A DNA stretch of 64,000 nt from Diatrype stigma. Lineage: Eukaryota; Ascomycota; Sordariomycetes; Xylariales; Diatrypaceae. The notes beneath the pieces were generated by a model. It saw nothing but the letters and a program-made list of their open reading frames with translations. It ran no database searches and was not told where the DNA came from. The position numbers and the translations under genes were made by a program. This document shows, piece by piece, positions 46,874 through 57,503 of the stretch; position 1 is the stretch's first letter, and each line of letters starts with the position of its first letter. The stretch lies in assembly GCA_022225965.2 (NCBI GenBank), contig JAKJXP020000144.1, forward strand, positions 1 to 64,000. Reading direction: 5' to 3'.

Positions 46874-47684
46874 ATGTCTTAAAGGAGGAGGAAATGAACG
46901 ACGGAAATCCGTACGGGCAATGACTCAATCATAGGGTTGACCCTGAAAATACGGTGGGTGGTTATATAAAGAGGCGCTCAGAGCTTGGGTTAGTGGTCCG
47001 GGATTGAGTCGTGCTCGAATCGTCGGTGTCGAGTTCTGCTTGTATTTGTTTCTCTTGTGTCGTTTCTGGTTATTTCGTTTCAATCATGTGCATTGGCGTT
47101 TTATGTCATTCGTTACATATAAGATACCCCCTTTCTTAGATATAGCATACAGTCAAGTCTATGGTCATCAAGACGTATATATGCAAGATGAAGAATATAA
47201 CGAAAATATCTGCACTAAGCCTCCTTCCCTGGACTTGTCTCCTGCAATCTGCTTTCTATTACAGCGCACTTGCAACGCCCTCATTGGGCGGTAGTAAGCT
47301 TACCACGCATGTCACTATGTAGTGACATACTTACCCCTATCATCCATACACCACGATGTGGGCGATAACCAGTGAATGCTACTTTCGATGGAGGATAGAA
47401 TACCAGAAATCAAAATTATTTACAGGTAGGGTGGATGGTGTTAGACTCGATCGTTCGTACAGTGCGTATTATGAGCCCCGAGAACATCGTATCCATCACC
47501 ATGAACGATGTTATCGTGTCCCTCTGGGAAATTCTCATGCCTATGTTTATTGATATTCTCATATTATAAGGTTTATATGAAGGTTACTGATGTGTCGCTT
47601 CCAGGTCAACGATACCAACTTGTTTCTAACACAGCTACTGAATACCTTGAGATCGACATGTGACCACTGCGATGAACAAATATC
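46874..47684. other. Intergenic
   Basis: Lies between the NRPS-like gene (+) and the small Cys-rich gene (-), that is, between two 3' ends. It contains the palindrome GTCACTATGTAGTGAC near 47,311. No supportable gene. Confidence 0.5.
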
Positions 47685-47969
47685 TTACCAGATGCTCTCG
47701 ATAATAACTCGCTTCCCTTTTATAGCTAGGTGCAGAGGCTTTTGCCGGTAGATGTGCTGCTGCACAATCTCCTCGGCCTTTCTGCAGGCCTTGCAGGTCT
47801 CACAGTTCTCGTAGTTGGTCGGGACATCTTCTCGCTGCGTGAGCCGCGTGCAGGGTTGCCCAGATCTATCGGCCTGCTCTTGATACCAACAGGGCGTTGT
47901 TATATCCTTGTGGTTCCATTCGACGTTGCACTCGTAACAGATATTGTAGGTCTTGTTTGTCCAGCACAT
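47685..47969 (-). CDS. Small Cys-rich protein of unknown function
   Basis: Single-exon frame of 94 residues. The ATG at 47,969 has A at -3 (ATCAAAATG). Eight cysteines are arranged as C2, C11, C14, C27, C40, C56, C59 and C62; the CYEC and CETCKAC pairs look like metal-ligand pairs of a treble-clef or zinc-ribbon-like fold. There is no signal peptide, so it is probably intracellular rather than a secreted effector. The C-terminal third is basic and Cys-free. Similar small MCW...C-type hypothetical proteins are common in Sordariomycetes as far as I know, but I assign no function. The regular Cys spacing and context support coding. Confidence 0.6.
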   Translation of the reverse strand: MCWTNKTYNICYECNVEWNHKDITTPCWYQEQADRSGQPCTRLTQREDVPTNYENCETCKACRKAEEIVQQHIYRQKPLHLAIKGKRVIIESIW

Positions 47970-49251
47970 TTTGATGGTTTTCGCTGTGATACGTTGGTAT
48001 GTAGAAATAAGTCATATAATAATTAGAAGAATAGTATATGATTCATAATTTCGAGAAGGGGTCCCTGTGTATTTATAGGCCATAGTCCAGCCTTTGTTTA
48101 GGAAGTCCATTGTGCTCGTGAACCAAGGTATAGGGGGTCAGAGCAACGTACAAGGAAAATGACTGCAGGAAGTCATCGACTATTTCCTTTCATGCTGTGA
48201 CCCGGCTAAAGGAACATATAGCATGTGTCTATTACCTTGATGGTTTAAGGAGCCACGTATATGCACACGTTCCTGACCAATTCTTTATAACCTCTTATAG
48301 CACAACATATAAATATGAAATGTCCCACTGACTGTATAACGGGGTAAGTCCCAATGGAAGACCCATCATCAATAATCTATCGTGAATAAGACAACTTGTA
48401 ACATGGACATAGGCATAAACCCCAAACAAGCTACCACCACGACAGCATACATTTGTGACCACCAAGTGCACTCTTCATGGCGGCCCACACTCAAATCAAT
48501 CAGAGCAGCGTGGGGACATTTTATCCAGGAACATGGTATTTATGATAATTATTGAAGTTGCCATGGGCTAATGGTTGTAATTGACCTATTGTTCAAGACT
48601 TTTGCTTTGACAGTGTTCCGAAACAATGTGCTTATCCTATCTGTTGCTGTGACCTAGATTTTCTATTGCAGTGCGGACTTTGTCGGTTGCTAAAGGTGTT
48701 TATTGAACCACGATGCTTGCCGGCAACCAAGCCAGACAAGTGATAGAAGCCTGCGGACACCTGGGCAACCATTGTTCTACTGAACATACCACATGGCAAG
48801 TTTTGCCTGGTACTTGCACCCAGTTCAACGATACTACCGTCACGAATCTTCCTGGGGGCCCTTTCCGCAACATCAGCTTGACAGCAGACCACTGGCATCC
48901 AGCTTCGAGGTACTGCTGTTAATGCCCCTTCCTTTGTTTACGTGTATGCACGTATTGTATGCATCTTTCACAAAGACGCATCTTGACACCTGGAATCAAG
49001 ACAAGACAAGGTCCCCAGGCACCAGAAAATTCCAGTGAAAGAGACACGGGGCTTTGGCTACACCGGTAGGCATTTCTTCATTTTATCCTAGCCGAAAAGA
49101 CTCACCAGGGACTGACTGACCCTTCTAGGGAATCCATGAATGCTGACAGAGTTTGCCCTCCTGGAAGCGAAGTGGAATCATCGAGCGTAGTAACTCGCCA
49201 GCGGATTGACAGCCAACCCTCAATGCCCAACAAAATACACAAGTCATCATC
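47970..49251. other. Intergenic
   Basis: Divergent spacer between the small Cys-rich gene (-) and the 274-residue gene (+). Open frames near 48,700-49,040 are short and overlap on both strands without motifs. No RNA gene was recognised. Confidence 0.5.
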
Positions 49252-50076
49252 ATGTTCCGGCATCTGTCTACAAAAAGGGCCGGTCAGTCGTCAAAGCCGA
49301 AATTCTCCTTCGGAAAACAGCTAGAGCCACTCTCGCCTCTTCGCGAGGAAGCCGCGCAGGCCGTGCAGAACAAGGGGAAGAACAAGCAAGCGAACAACAA
49401 CAGCAGCAACACCCACCCCCACCCCAACCACAACTGGCTCGCGGAGGCCGAAGCGCGCCTGAAGGAGGACTACGCAGCGTCGAAGCGCGAGCTCGAGCTG
49501 ATCCGCACCGCCATCGAGGAGCTGGGGCAGCGGCTGGCGTCGCTGCCGCCCGACCCGCCCCTGCACCAGCACCAGAGCCTGCACCACAAGTACCCGCAGC
49601 GGCTGTCCAGCGACCACGGCAGCAATCGCAGGCGGATCCGCGACCACAAGGCGCTGATGACGGCCTGCCTGGAGTGCTCGCGCTCGCGGGTGCACCTGCT
49701 GCGGGAGCGCACGCGGCAGGTGGCGTTCTGGTCGGACAACCGGCGGCTGGGGCTGCGGATCCCCGAGCGCGCGCCCGCCGAGTGGGCCACGGCCGATCGC
49801 GAGTGGGCGCAGTGGCTCGCGGAGCAGGCCGTGGCTCGGGCTGGCTTCGGGGCTGGTGCTGGTGCTGGGAAGTCTTCCTCCTCCGGTGGCGGTGGTAGCG
49901 GTAGTTGGGCACAGCAGCAGCTGCAGCAGCAGCAACAGGAAGAACGCGATTTCGCGATGGAACATACCAGGTTGTGGGGGCCGCTGGGGCATATCCTCGA
50001 GGCTTACACGTGGGACCATGATCCCTCCGCCGACGCGGATAGATACGTTGAGATCACGAATGACAGACGCATCTAG
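49252..50076 (+). CDS. Unrecognised 274-residue protein, basic and low-complexity
   Basis: Single-exon frame beginning MFRHLSTKRAGQSSKPKFSF. Residues 1-60 are basic and rich in Lys, Asn, Gln and His. Residues about 62-98 (WLAEAEARLKEDYAASKREL onward) form a predicted coiled coil. A His-rich patch follows, then a basic helix-rich segment with RDHKALMTACLECSRSRVHL. Gly/Ser/Ala and Gln repeats occur at about 205-240, and the tail is acidic, HILEAYTWDHDPSADADRY. The reading frame is sharply GC-rich at third positions compared with its surroundings, which supports real coding. No catalytic or DNA-binding domain is recognised, and no signal peptide is seen. Overlapping frames on the other strand exist only because of the high GC. 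Confidence 0.65.
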   Translation: MFRHLSTKRAGQSSKPKFSFGKQLEPLSPLREEAAQAVQNKGKNKQANNNSSNTHPHPNHNWLAEAEARLKEDYAASKRELELIRTAIEELGQRLASLPPDPPLHQHQSLHHKYPQRLSSDHGSNRRRIRDHKALMTACLECSRSRVHLLRERTRQVAFWSDNRRLGLRIPERAPAEWATADREWAQWLAEQAVARAGFGAGAGAGKSSSSGGGGSGSWAQQQLQQQQQEERDFAMEHTRLWGPLGHILEAYTWDHDPSADADRYVEITNDRRI

Positions 50077-50696
50077 CTATGCAATAGCCCATAGCCTGTA
50101 GCTAGATAATGGTCATCAGTCGTTAATGCTGATATAATAAACGACATGACGTTTCACTCGTTGCGTATGCGGCGTCGAGAGTCAAGCATTTCGTTAAGTT
50201 GATATCGCGTGCCTGTCTGTCCGTCTCTCACTGGGTCATGCCAACACTCTGTCGGTGTACATACTCTATTCAGCAGACTCCGTTCGCAGGTTTGCGATGC
50301 TACTGCTATTCACTGTGACTGAAGGAGTTGAGAGGACTTGCGGTAATTAGTAGTGTCTGACAAGTCCATCTTTCATGCTTGCTACTACGTATGATCTTCT
50401 TGAAACACCGGCCATTGACGTTATCCACCTGTGTTATCGTGGGTTATCGCGGAAATGGATATATATATAGGTAGGGTTGGTTACGGACCGATTCGTCACC
50501 GTCCTTATCAGCCTCTCTTACGCCTACTTTATGTTTTTCTTGACATCGCTGATCGGAGTTTGTAGATGGACGATCACTTTCCTAATAGGGATGGTAGCTT
50601 AAGACTTACATATGTAAGTAAGTGTATGTATGCAGTAACGACAACCGCTGTTCTGCGTGTCACGTTGCTGTCGCTATACGGAGAATTCCAAGTTAT

Positions 50697-50737
50697 TTCT
50701 TGGAAGTCTTGGAAGTCTTGGAAGTCCTGGCAGTCTT
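50697..50737. repeat. Tandem TTGGAAGTC repeats
   Basis: Three to four 9-bp units (TTGGAAGTC) with a last unit diverging to CTGGCAGTC. Confidence 0.85.
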
Positions 50738-50860
50738 CCAGAAGGAAGCACGTAGGCGGATAATGTCGCCTCAACCCCCCGTCCTACTTCATACTACTTC
50801 GAAGTCGCCGCTATCAAACCCATCCTCTCACCCTGCGCTTCGGGAGCGACTTACTTCCAT

Positions 50861-50926
50861 AGGTAAGTAAGTAGTAAGTAAGTAATGGAAGTAAGTAACG
50901 GAAGTACGTAACGGAAGTAAGTAAGG
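50861..50926. repeat. GTAAGTAAG / GGAAGTAAGTAAC tandem repeats
   Basis: GTAAG-type units pass into three copies of a 13-bp GGAAGTAAGTAAC-like unit. Confidence 0.85.
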
Positions 50927-51300
50927 GGGTATCTGAAACGAACATCAATGATGGTTGGAAATGGTGGATGGAATCAGGATCCAGCCACACAGCCGGCACC
51001 CCTGCCGTAGCAAGCAAGGCACGTAATCCAATCCAGGTCCCCCAGCAGACTTGGCGACTCTGGGGACGTTTTCTAATTACGTACAATTTTACTCAATGCA
51101 GAGTGTCAGCTATCTTTCTCCAGTTCTTGGCGAATCCCCAAGGTCGACAGTGGACACGGCCTAAGGGATACCTGGATAGCTGGATGCTAGAGACCTGGTA
51201 GTGGTCAGCTACAGTGGAAGCCGCCACTTGACTACGCCGTTTGTGGAAGCCTCCACCGCGATGCCCCGCCTCAACTCTCCAGTGCTGAGCTACGCCCGAC

Positions 51301-51369
51301 CACACACTGACACTGACACTGACACTGACTGACACACACCCACACACCCACACACTCACACACACACAG
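51301..51369. repeat. Tandem ACTGAC and CACACC repeats
   Basis: Four ACTGAC units are followed by CACACC and CACACT units and a (CA)n run. Confidence 0.85.
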
Positions 51370-53547
51370 CTACGCCCAGCCACTTATGTAAGATACGTCT
51401 TCTACGCTGAGGCACGTGTAGGAGGATATACTACCTGTAAGATATACTCCAGGACGAATGCGCGCGGCGTTGCTGCCGTCAATCCCTACTGAACTAGCAG
51501 CTGAACGAGCAGCCTTCCAGAACTGTTCCGTGCATTCTACGACGTACGAACGTGTAGGCATCTTCTGCAGCCCCGCAGATCAGGGCTAGCCTTGAGAGGA
51601 GAGAGATCGTGTTGGAACTCGGGAGGCAGATAGCCGAGCAACCTTGAACCATCATGTCATCGTGCCACTTCGCCGTGTTCTCCCGGGACATCGTGTACCT
51701 AAACCGTGTCCCGTGCATGATGTTCGCTTTCGTCATGATATAAACCACACATACGGGGGTCACTTCATCCATGTTTTGTAAAGCCGTTTCTAACCTTGTG
51801 ACAATTGCTCAAACGAAGGGTAAAGCCGATTGACTTACTCTATGATAACTTAATGATAACTTTAAAGGAGCAGTTGTAAGCGTCGTCCCCGGCAAGCACA
51901 GCTGCTCCGCCGCCTGCATACACCTAGTCTCCAGCGATTTGCACGCAGATTGGAGTGATCTCCTGGGGCTGGCGTAAACTAGGACATCGAGTGAATGCGC
52001 TCCCTCGTTGCGCTACGGCGTAGCTTTCCTACTTGAACTTACTTTTAGGTAATTTCTGGGCTGGCCAAGGCAAAACACCCCGCTCGCGCGCCGTTTCTGT
52101 TATGATGGTCGACTAAAATCGCCGCAAAGCATCCAGGTCATCTTGGTTCGCTTTCCCCAGTGAAGCCAGAGGATTTAAGTTAGCTAAGAGCGCAGATATG
52201 AACGTCACAATATACCCATACCTAAAGCTTGATATATACGTACCTAAGGTAGCTTGAAACTCCATCTAGGTTTGTTTGTGCGTGACGACGAGGCGGACTT
52301 CCCTTATCTATAGCATGCTACCTAATCATATGGATCAGCTACTAGTCCAGTAACACACACACATATTACATACACGGACTCAGCAGATCAGCAGATCCGA
52401 GGGAACTAAAGCAGAAGCATCGCGTCATCGTCGTTGGAGATCCGATCCAAAGCGCTTCGACCACCTACGAATCTATCTACGGGCTGTATACCTAGGCATG
52501 CATCTATCTACTAGGCATGAACGAAGGATGGGCAAGCGGGTGATTACGTCGAGACAACATCTGGATTCGGGAGTGGAAAGGGCTACTACGTACGATGGTA
52601 GTAAGGACTAATTGCAATTAACCGACCAATCATGCCCAGGTTTCCGGCCCTTATCTTTCCAGTGGGCTGTTACCTAGACGAAGTTGTCGAATCAGTCCTC
52701 GGTAGAGCTGTTCGGCCAAACCCCATCACCCTAGCACCGGCTAAGCCGCCGAGACCCTGAGAGAGCCCCCGACAACCTTCGCAGAGGCTACGCTGACTTG
52801 GGTAGCCTCCACCGAAACACAGCTAGTTGGAAGTCTGGAGTCGACTAGGACAGTTCACTCTGCACCTATCCTTAGCCTTGCCTTCTTCGCTGTCTACCTA
52901 GCAGCCTAGGTAGCATTCAGGGTCTCTACATGCCTACGGGTATGTAAGGTTGCTTTAAACTGTCCTGACTGTATAGTTTGTGTCGGACATACAAGGGCCA
53001 ATTCGATTTTGTCTCCTGGGCGAATTCCAAAACTGCGGGATTTGGCCATCGCGTTCCCGGGGAAGTGATCCTAAAAGGTAGGTACGTATGTAAGTATGCA
53101 AATATTCCAACACTGCTAGGTATCCAGATTACAGCCTACTGGCGACGGGGTGTACACCATCTGACCATACTATCATGGCTCGTGGCGAACGGCGACGCCT
53201 GTTTCTTGAGTTCCTTCTTAAGTGCTTCCATAGCTGCTCGGGAACCTCGTATGTTTTACTCCCTCGCTCACCGGATGGAAAGACGGTCGGGCCGTGAAGA
53301 CAGACCCCCTTCCTCGCTATCCTACGATCTCGCTATATCATTGGCGGCTGCCGCGAACCTGTTGCAGCATGCCCAATATAGTACAGACAGAACAACTGCA
53401 ACCTTGTCACGAATACTCCCGCAGTGGGACGTGGGATTGCGCTAGCTGATCTCGATTCTTGGAAGCTCGGTCAAGGGCCCCTAAGGACAATCTGACAATC
53501 AACGACGGGGAAGCGACTGACGGGGACGACACGGAGCCAAGAAGCAA

Positions 53548-53575
53548 GCGTGCGTGCGTGCGTGCGTGTGTGCGT
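53548..53575. repeat. (GCGT)n microsatellite
   Basis: Six to seven tandem GTGC/GCGT units ending in GTGTGTGCG. Confidence 0.9.
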
Positions 53576-54570
53576 ATATTATATCCCAGGTACATACGGA
53601 GTATATCCACTACTACCTTAATATATGGGGCATCGGAAAGCCCGTTATCTCTGTTATCTGCGAAAGTACCAACTAGTAGTCAGCCGCTAAGCTGGAAGAG
53701 ATAAGTCAGTTTGCCTGCTAGCACGTTTAGAGCAGGGAATGACCAGGTTTGGTAACAGAATCTCGAATTATTACTGTAGTACTACACTGGAAGTACTGCA
53801 AAAAGTATAGCATCCAGCAGCACCTACAGCAGTTATCTACAGCATCGACAATTCGTCAACCCATCAACCCTTACTTCGCGGGCAAGTGGTAGGACCGAGT
53901 AACTATGCCTACCTACCCACCTAGTTACCCGATCACCAGCTTACTACATGTAGGTAACTAGGCGAGATGTAATCTTGCTCAGCCGCTGCGTCTTCAGTTC
54001 CAGCCCAGTCCAACCCACCTTGCCAGCTCCCTGGATTATGCGATGCCAGGTTTGTTGGAAGGACACAGGAGACGGGGTTCTCTTCTTCGGGAGTATCTAA
54101 CCCACACAGGCTCACACTCACACGCAACCAGATATTGCAGTACCTACCTAGGAGTATACATCTACGGTAACAACATGAGATTGGCGCACGTCAAACTTCA
54201 ACCGTCCATTCATCACGCGACCTGGATTCTCTCGGTAGACAGGTAGGCAATACTGAGGTAGGTAGGTAATACTGACACCCTGACGCCAACTTTGCCCGTG
54301 AGCCAATGGTGACCACTTCGAACTTTATTGCGCCCATGCCGAGTCCCTAGGTGCGTGCGTATCTGCGCCTGCGCTGCACCTGCGTTATGGTTATGGCTAT
54401 AGTTACAGGATAGGGTTATTGGCTACCCAGTGCCAATGTATCGCATCTGTGGTAGGGTGTGTAGGATTGCAATATGATAGAGGAGGGTAACAGACATGGC
54501 ATGGCCGTTTCTCATCATCCATCGCCAAACCACCATCGCCAGCCAAACACGACGCGCCAAATTATCATTA

Positions 54571-54647
54571 CCTACTACTACATGACCTACTACATGACCT
54601 GCTACATGACCTGCTACATAACCTACTACAGAACCTACTACAGAATC
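54571..54647. repeat. 12-bp tandem repeat CCTACTACATGA, about six units
   Basis: Units read CCTACTACATGA, CCTGCTACATGA (twice, one ending TAA) and CCTACTACAGAA (twice). The gradient of variants suggests stepwise duplication. Confidence 0.9.
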
Positions 54648-55428
54648 TAGTACCTTTTATCGCCGCACCCACACCAGACTACCTAAGCAGGTACATCTGT
54701 GGCTATAGTGCGCTACAATGTCTCGATGTCCCAATGTCGCACCCAACCCAGCATCCCTGCCGGCCCCGCCCATCCCCTCCTTCCCTAAACAGCGAAGGCG
54801 TCTTGGAGTGTGCAGGCAGCCCGAGCAGGGCCTGGGGGAAGGTTTGCCCAGGCTGCTCAGATATAGCCTGGGCGATACTTCCTGCCCTCGTACTCCAGGG
54901 CGAACCTTACGGCTGCTGCCGCTGGCGACCTGGGAAGGAGCAAGTAGCGGACATGTAGCTGTCCATGTTACCTCAATCTTGCTCCCTCCATGTGGTACTT
55001 CGTGGGCATGGCATGTGGGTTTGGGATCTTCAATTATACTTATACTTCTACCTTACTTACTTACCACTAGACCCCTGGGCCCTTTCTGGCCTGCCTAGAT
55101 CCATCTGCTCGTTCCAATCCGACGCTTCCCTCCCTCCTGGGAATTGATAAATACTGTCTCTTCCCCATCCAGACAGGCCTCCTCCTCCCCTTCTTGGACC
55201 TTTCCATCCCGTTTCACACGCTGCCCTGAGTGCTTCCGACCCATTTGCGCCCGCTAGGAGCCACAGCCCTAGTTTTCCCCTCGTCGCAAATCCCAGTCGC
55301 TGTAGTAGTTGTCGTAGCTGCTGCTGTCTTCTATCATAGAGCTGTCGCAGTCGTCGTCGTCGCTATCCCTATAAACCCGCAGCCGCAATTCGTGGTCTGG
55401 CCGCGGTCGCACATCCATTACCACGACC

Positions 55429-57503
55429 ATGTCTAGCCACGAGTCCACCGGCAGCAATGCTGCCAAGGTGGTGGACGAGAAAGACGTTGGCATGCCCGCC
55501 TACACGGCCGATACCGTGACTGCTGCCGCCGATCCCTACGATGGCCCCACGCGGGACGAGCGCTGGGCCACGCGAAACGGCCTGTCTCTGGACTCCTTCA
55601 AGCGCCGGCCCGGAGGCGCCAGCGGCCTCGCGGAGCTCGACCGAAGCATGAAGCCCCGCCATCTTAACATGATCGCCATCGGAGGTTCCATCGGTGCTGG
55701 TTTCTTCGTCGGTTCCGGCAAGGCTTTGGCCACCGGTGTAAGTTAACCTAGCCATGTGCTCTATAGTCGGTCGAGCGATCGATCGCCTCCTCGTATCGCA
55801 TCTGCTTGTCTGTCGTAGCTAACACTGCAATCGTGTAGGGCCCTGCTTCTCTTCTGATTGACTTCATCATCATTGGTATAATGATGTTCAACGTCGGTAC
55901 GTTTCTTTCCGCTGCTCTGCTGTGTTTCCCCACCCCCTCGGGTGCATACCTCACGCCCTGTCGATGACAGAAGGCCTTGCGCTGACCAACACGTGGCTTA
56001 TAGTCTACGCTCTTGGTGAACTCGCTGTTATGTATCCCGTGTCAGGTGGTTTCTACACCTATGCTACTCGCTTCATCGATCCCTCATGGGGCTTTGCTAT
56101 GGGTTGGAATTATGTCTTTCAATGGGCCATCGTCGTTCCACTAGAACTCACTGTCGTCGCCATCGCCATCACCTATTGGAATGACCAGGTCAGCCAAGGT
56201 GTCTGGATTACCGTGTTCCTTGTTATTATCCTGATTATCAACCTCTTCGGCGCGCTCGGCTATGCCGAAGAAGAGTTCTGGTCTTCCTGTTTGAAGCTCA
56301 GCGCGACAATCATCTTCATCATCATCTCCTTCATCTGCGTGCTGGGTGGCGGTCCAGAGGACGGCAAGTACAGCGAGTACTGGGGGAGTCGGTTGTGGGA
56401 TAACCCTGGCCCTTGGGCTAATGGTTTCCGTGGTTTCTGCTCCGTCTTCGTCACCGCTGCCTTCTCTTTCAGTGGAACGGAACTGGTCGGCCTTGCTGCT
56501 GCTGAAGCCAAGAACCCCGTCAAGGCGCTTCCAAGCGCTATCAAGCAGGTCTTCTGGCGTATCACACTGTAAGTCCAACCATCCTCAGTGTATAGGAAGT
56601 CGCAGTGACAACTAACATGGCATTGTTAGCTTTTACATTGTCGGCCTGTTGTTCATCGGCCTTCTGATCCCGTCCGATGACACATCTCTGACCAGCCCCA
56701 TCTCCAACGACCCGAGCACGTCTCCCTTCGTCTTGGTTGGAAAATATGCTGGTCTTCAAGGCTTCGACCATTTCATGAACTTCATCATTCTGGTTTCGGT
56801 TGTGTCGATTGGCGTGTCTGGAGTGTACGGTGGAAGCCGTACCCTCACTGCTCTCGCACAGCAAGGATACGCCCCCAAGGTCTTCACGTACATCGACCGC
56901 AGTGGCCGGCCTCTCGCGTCTGTCGGCTTCTGTCTCGCCTGGGGCTTGCTTGCCTACATCAACCTGAATGAGACGGGCGGTACCATCTTCAGCTGGCTTA
57001 TCTCGCTCTCTGGTCTCGCCGCGCTTTTCACCTGGGGATCCATCTGCTATTCTCACATCCGGTTCCGTTCCGCTTGGGCCCACCACGGACACACCCTCGA
57101 TGAAATCCCTTTTAAAGCTATCGGCGGTGTATATGGATCGTGGCTCGGTCTCATCTTGGTCGTTTTGGTCCTCATTGCTCAGGTAAGAAGAAGAACTCGG
57201 CGCATATGCACTGAATGGGCGACTAGTTTGCTAACTTTGAAATAGTTCTATGTCGCCATTTGCCCGGCCGGCGAACCTGGATTCGGTGATGTCGCGGGCT
57301 TCTTCGAGGCCTATCTCGCATTCCCCGTCGTCATTCTTTTCTGGGTCGTTGGATACTTCTGGAAACGAGAGGGTTGGCTAAAGTTGGACCAGATTGACGT
57401 GGATACGGGACGACGTGAGCTTGACTGGGAGGAGATCAATGCCTACCGTGCCATGATCGCTCGTGCGCCATGGTGGAAGAAGGTCCTCCACCAACTGTAC
57501 TAA
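55429..57503 (+). CDS. Amino-acid permease (fungal AAP/YAT family)
   Basis: Proton-coupled plasma-membrane amino-acid importer of the APC superfamily. Five exons join in frame: 55429-55737, 55839-55896, 56004-56568, 56630-57182 and 57246-57503, giving 580 residues, normal for GAP1/INDA1-like permeases. Branch points CTAAC or CTGAC precede every acceptor. The cytosolic N-terminus ends at RHLNMIAIGG, and helix 1 carries GGSIGAGFFVGSG. The family signature VYALGELAVMYPVSGGFYTY appears in exons 2-3, helix 6 contains FSFSGTELVGLAAAEAKNP, and later helices contain GVYGGSRTLTALAQQGYAPK. About twelve hydrophobic helices can be counted. The C-terminus ends APWWKKVLHQLY, a typical cytosolic tail. Substrate range cannot be read from sequence. 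Confidence 0.93.

Larger units (their letters stand above)
50077..55428. other. 5.3-kb repeat-rich stretch without a supportable gene
   Basis: No open frame shows a recognisable motif or convincing splice structure; the longest, about 155 codons at 52,978-53,445, lacks an initial ATG. The DNA is rich in simple and tandem repeats (listed separately at 50,697, 50,861, 51,301, 53,548 and 54,571) and in TACCTA/TAGGTA motifs. Composition is normal, without RIP-like decay. The last few hundred bases, C/T-rich, are the probable leader of the amino-acid permease. Confidence 0.5.

Noticed and set aside
49268..50019. Several frames of 100-232 codons overlapping the 274-residue gene on both strands
   Set aside because: They arise from very high GC with few stops. 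Their products are Arg/Pro/Ala-rich low complexity; the chosen frame has a coherent coiled-coil and mixed composition.
52978..53445. 155-codon open frame in the gene-poor interval
   Set aside because: It does not begin with ATG, has no recognised motif and no clear splice context.
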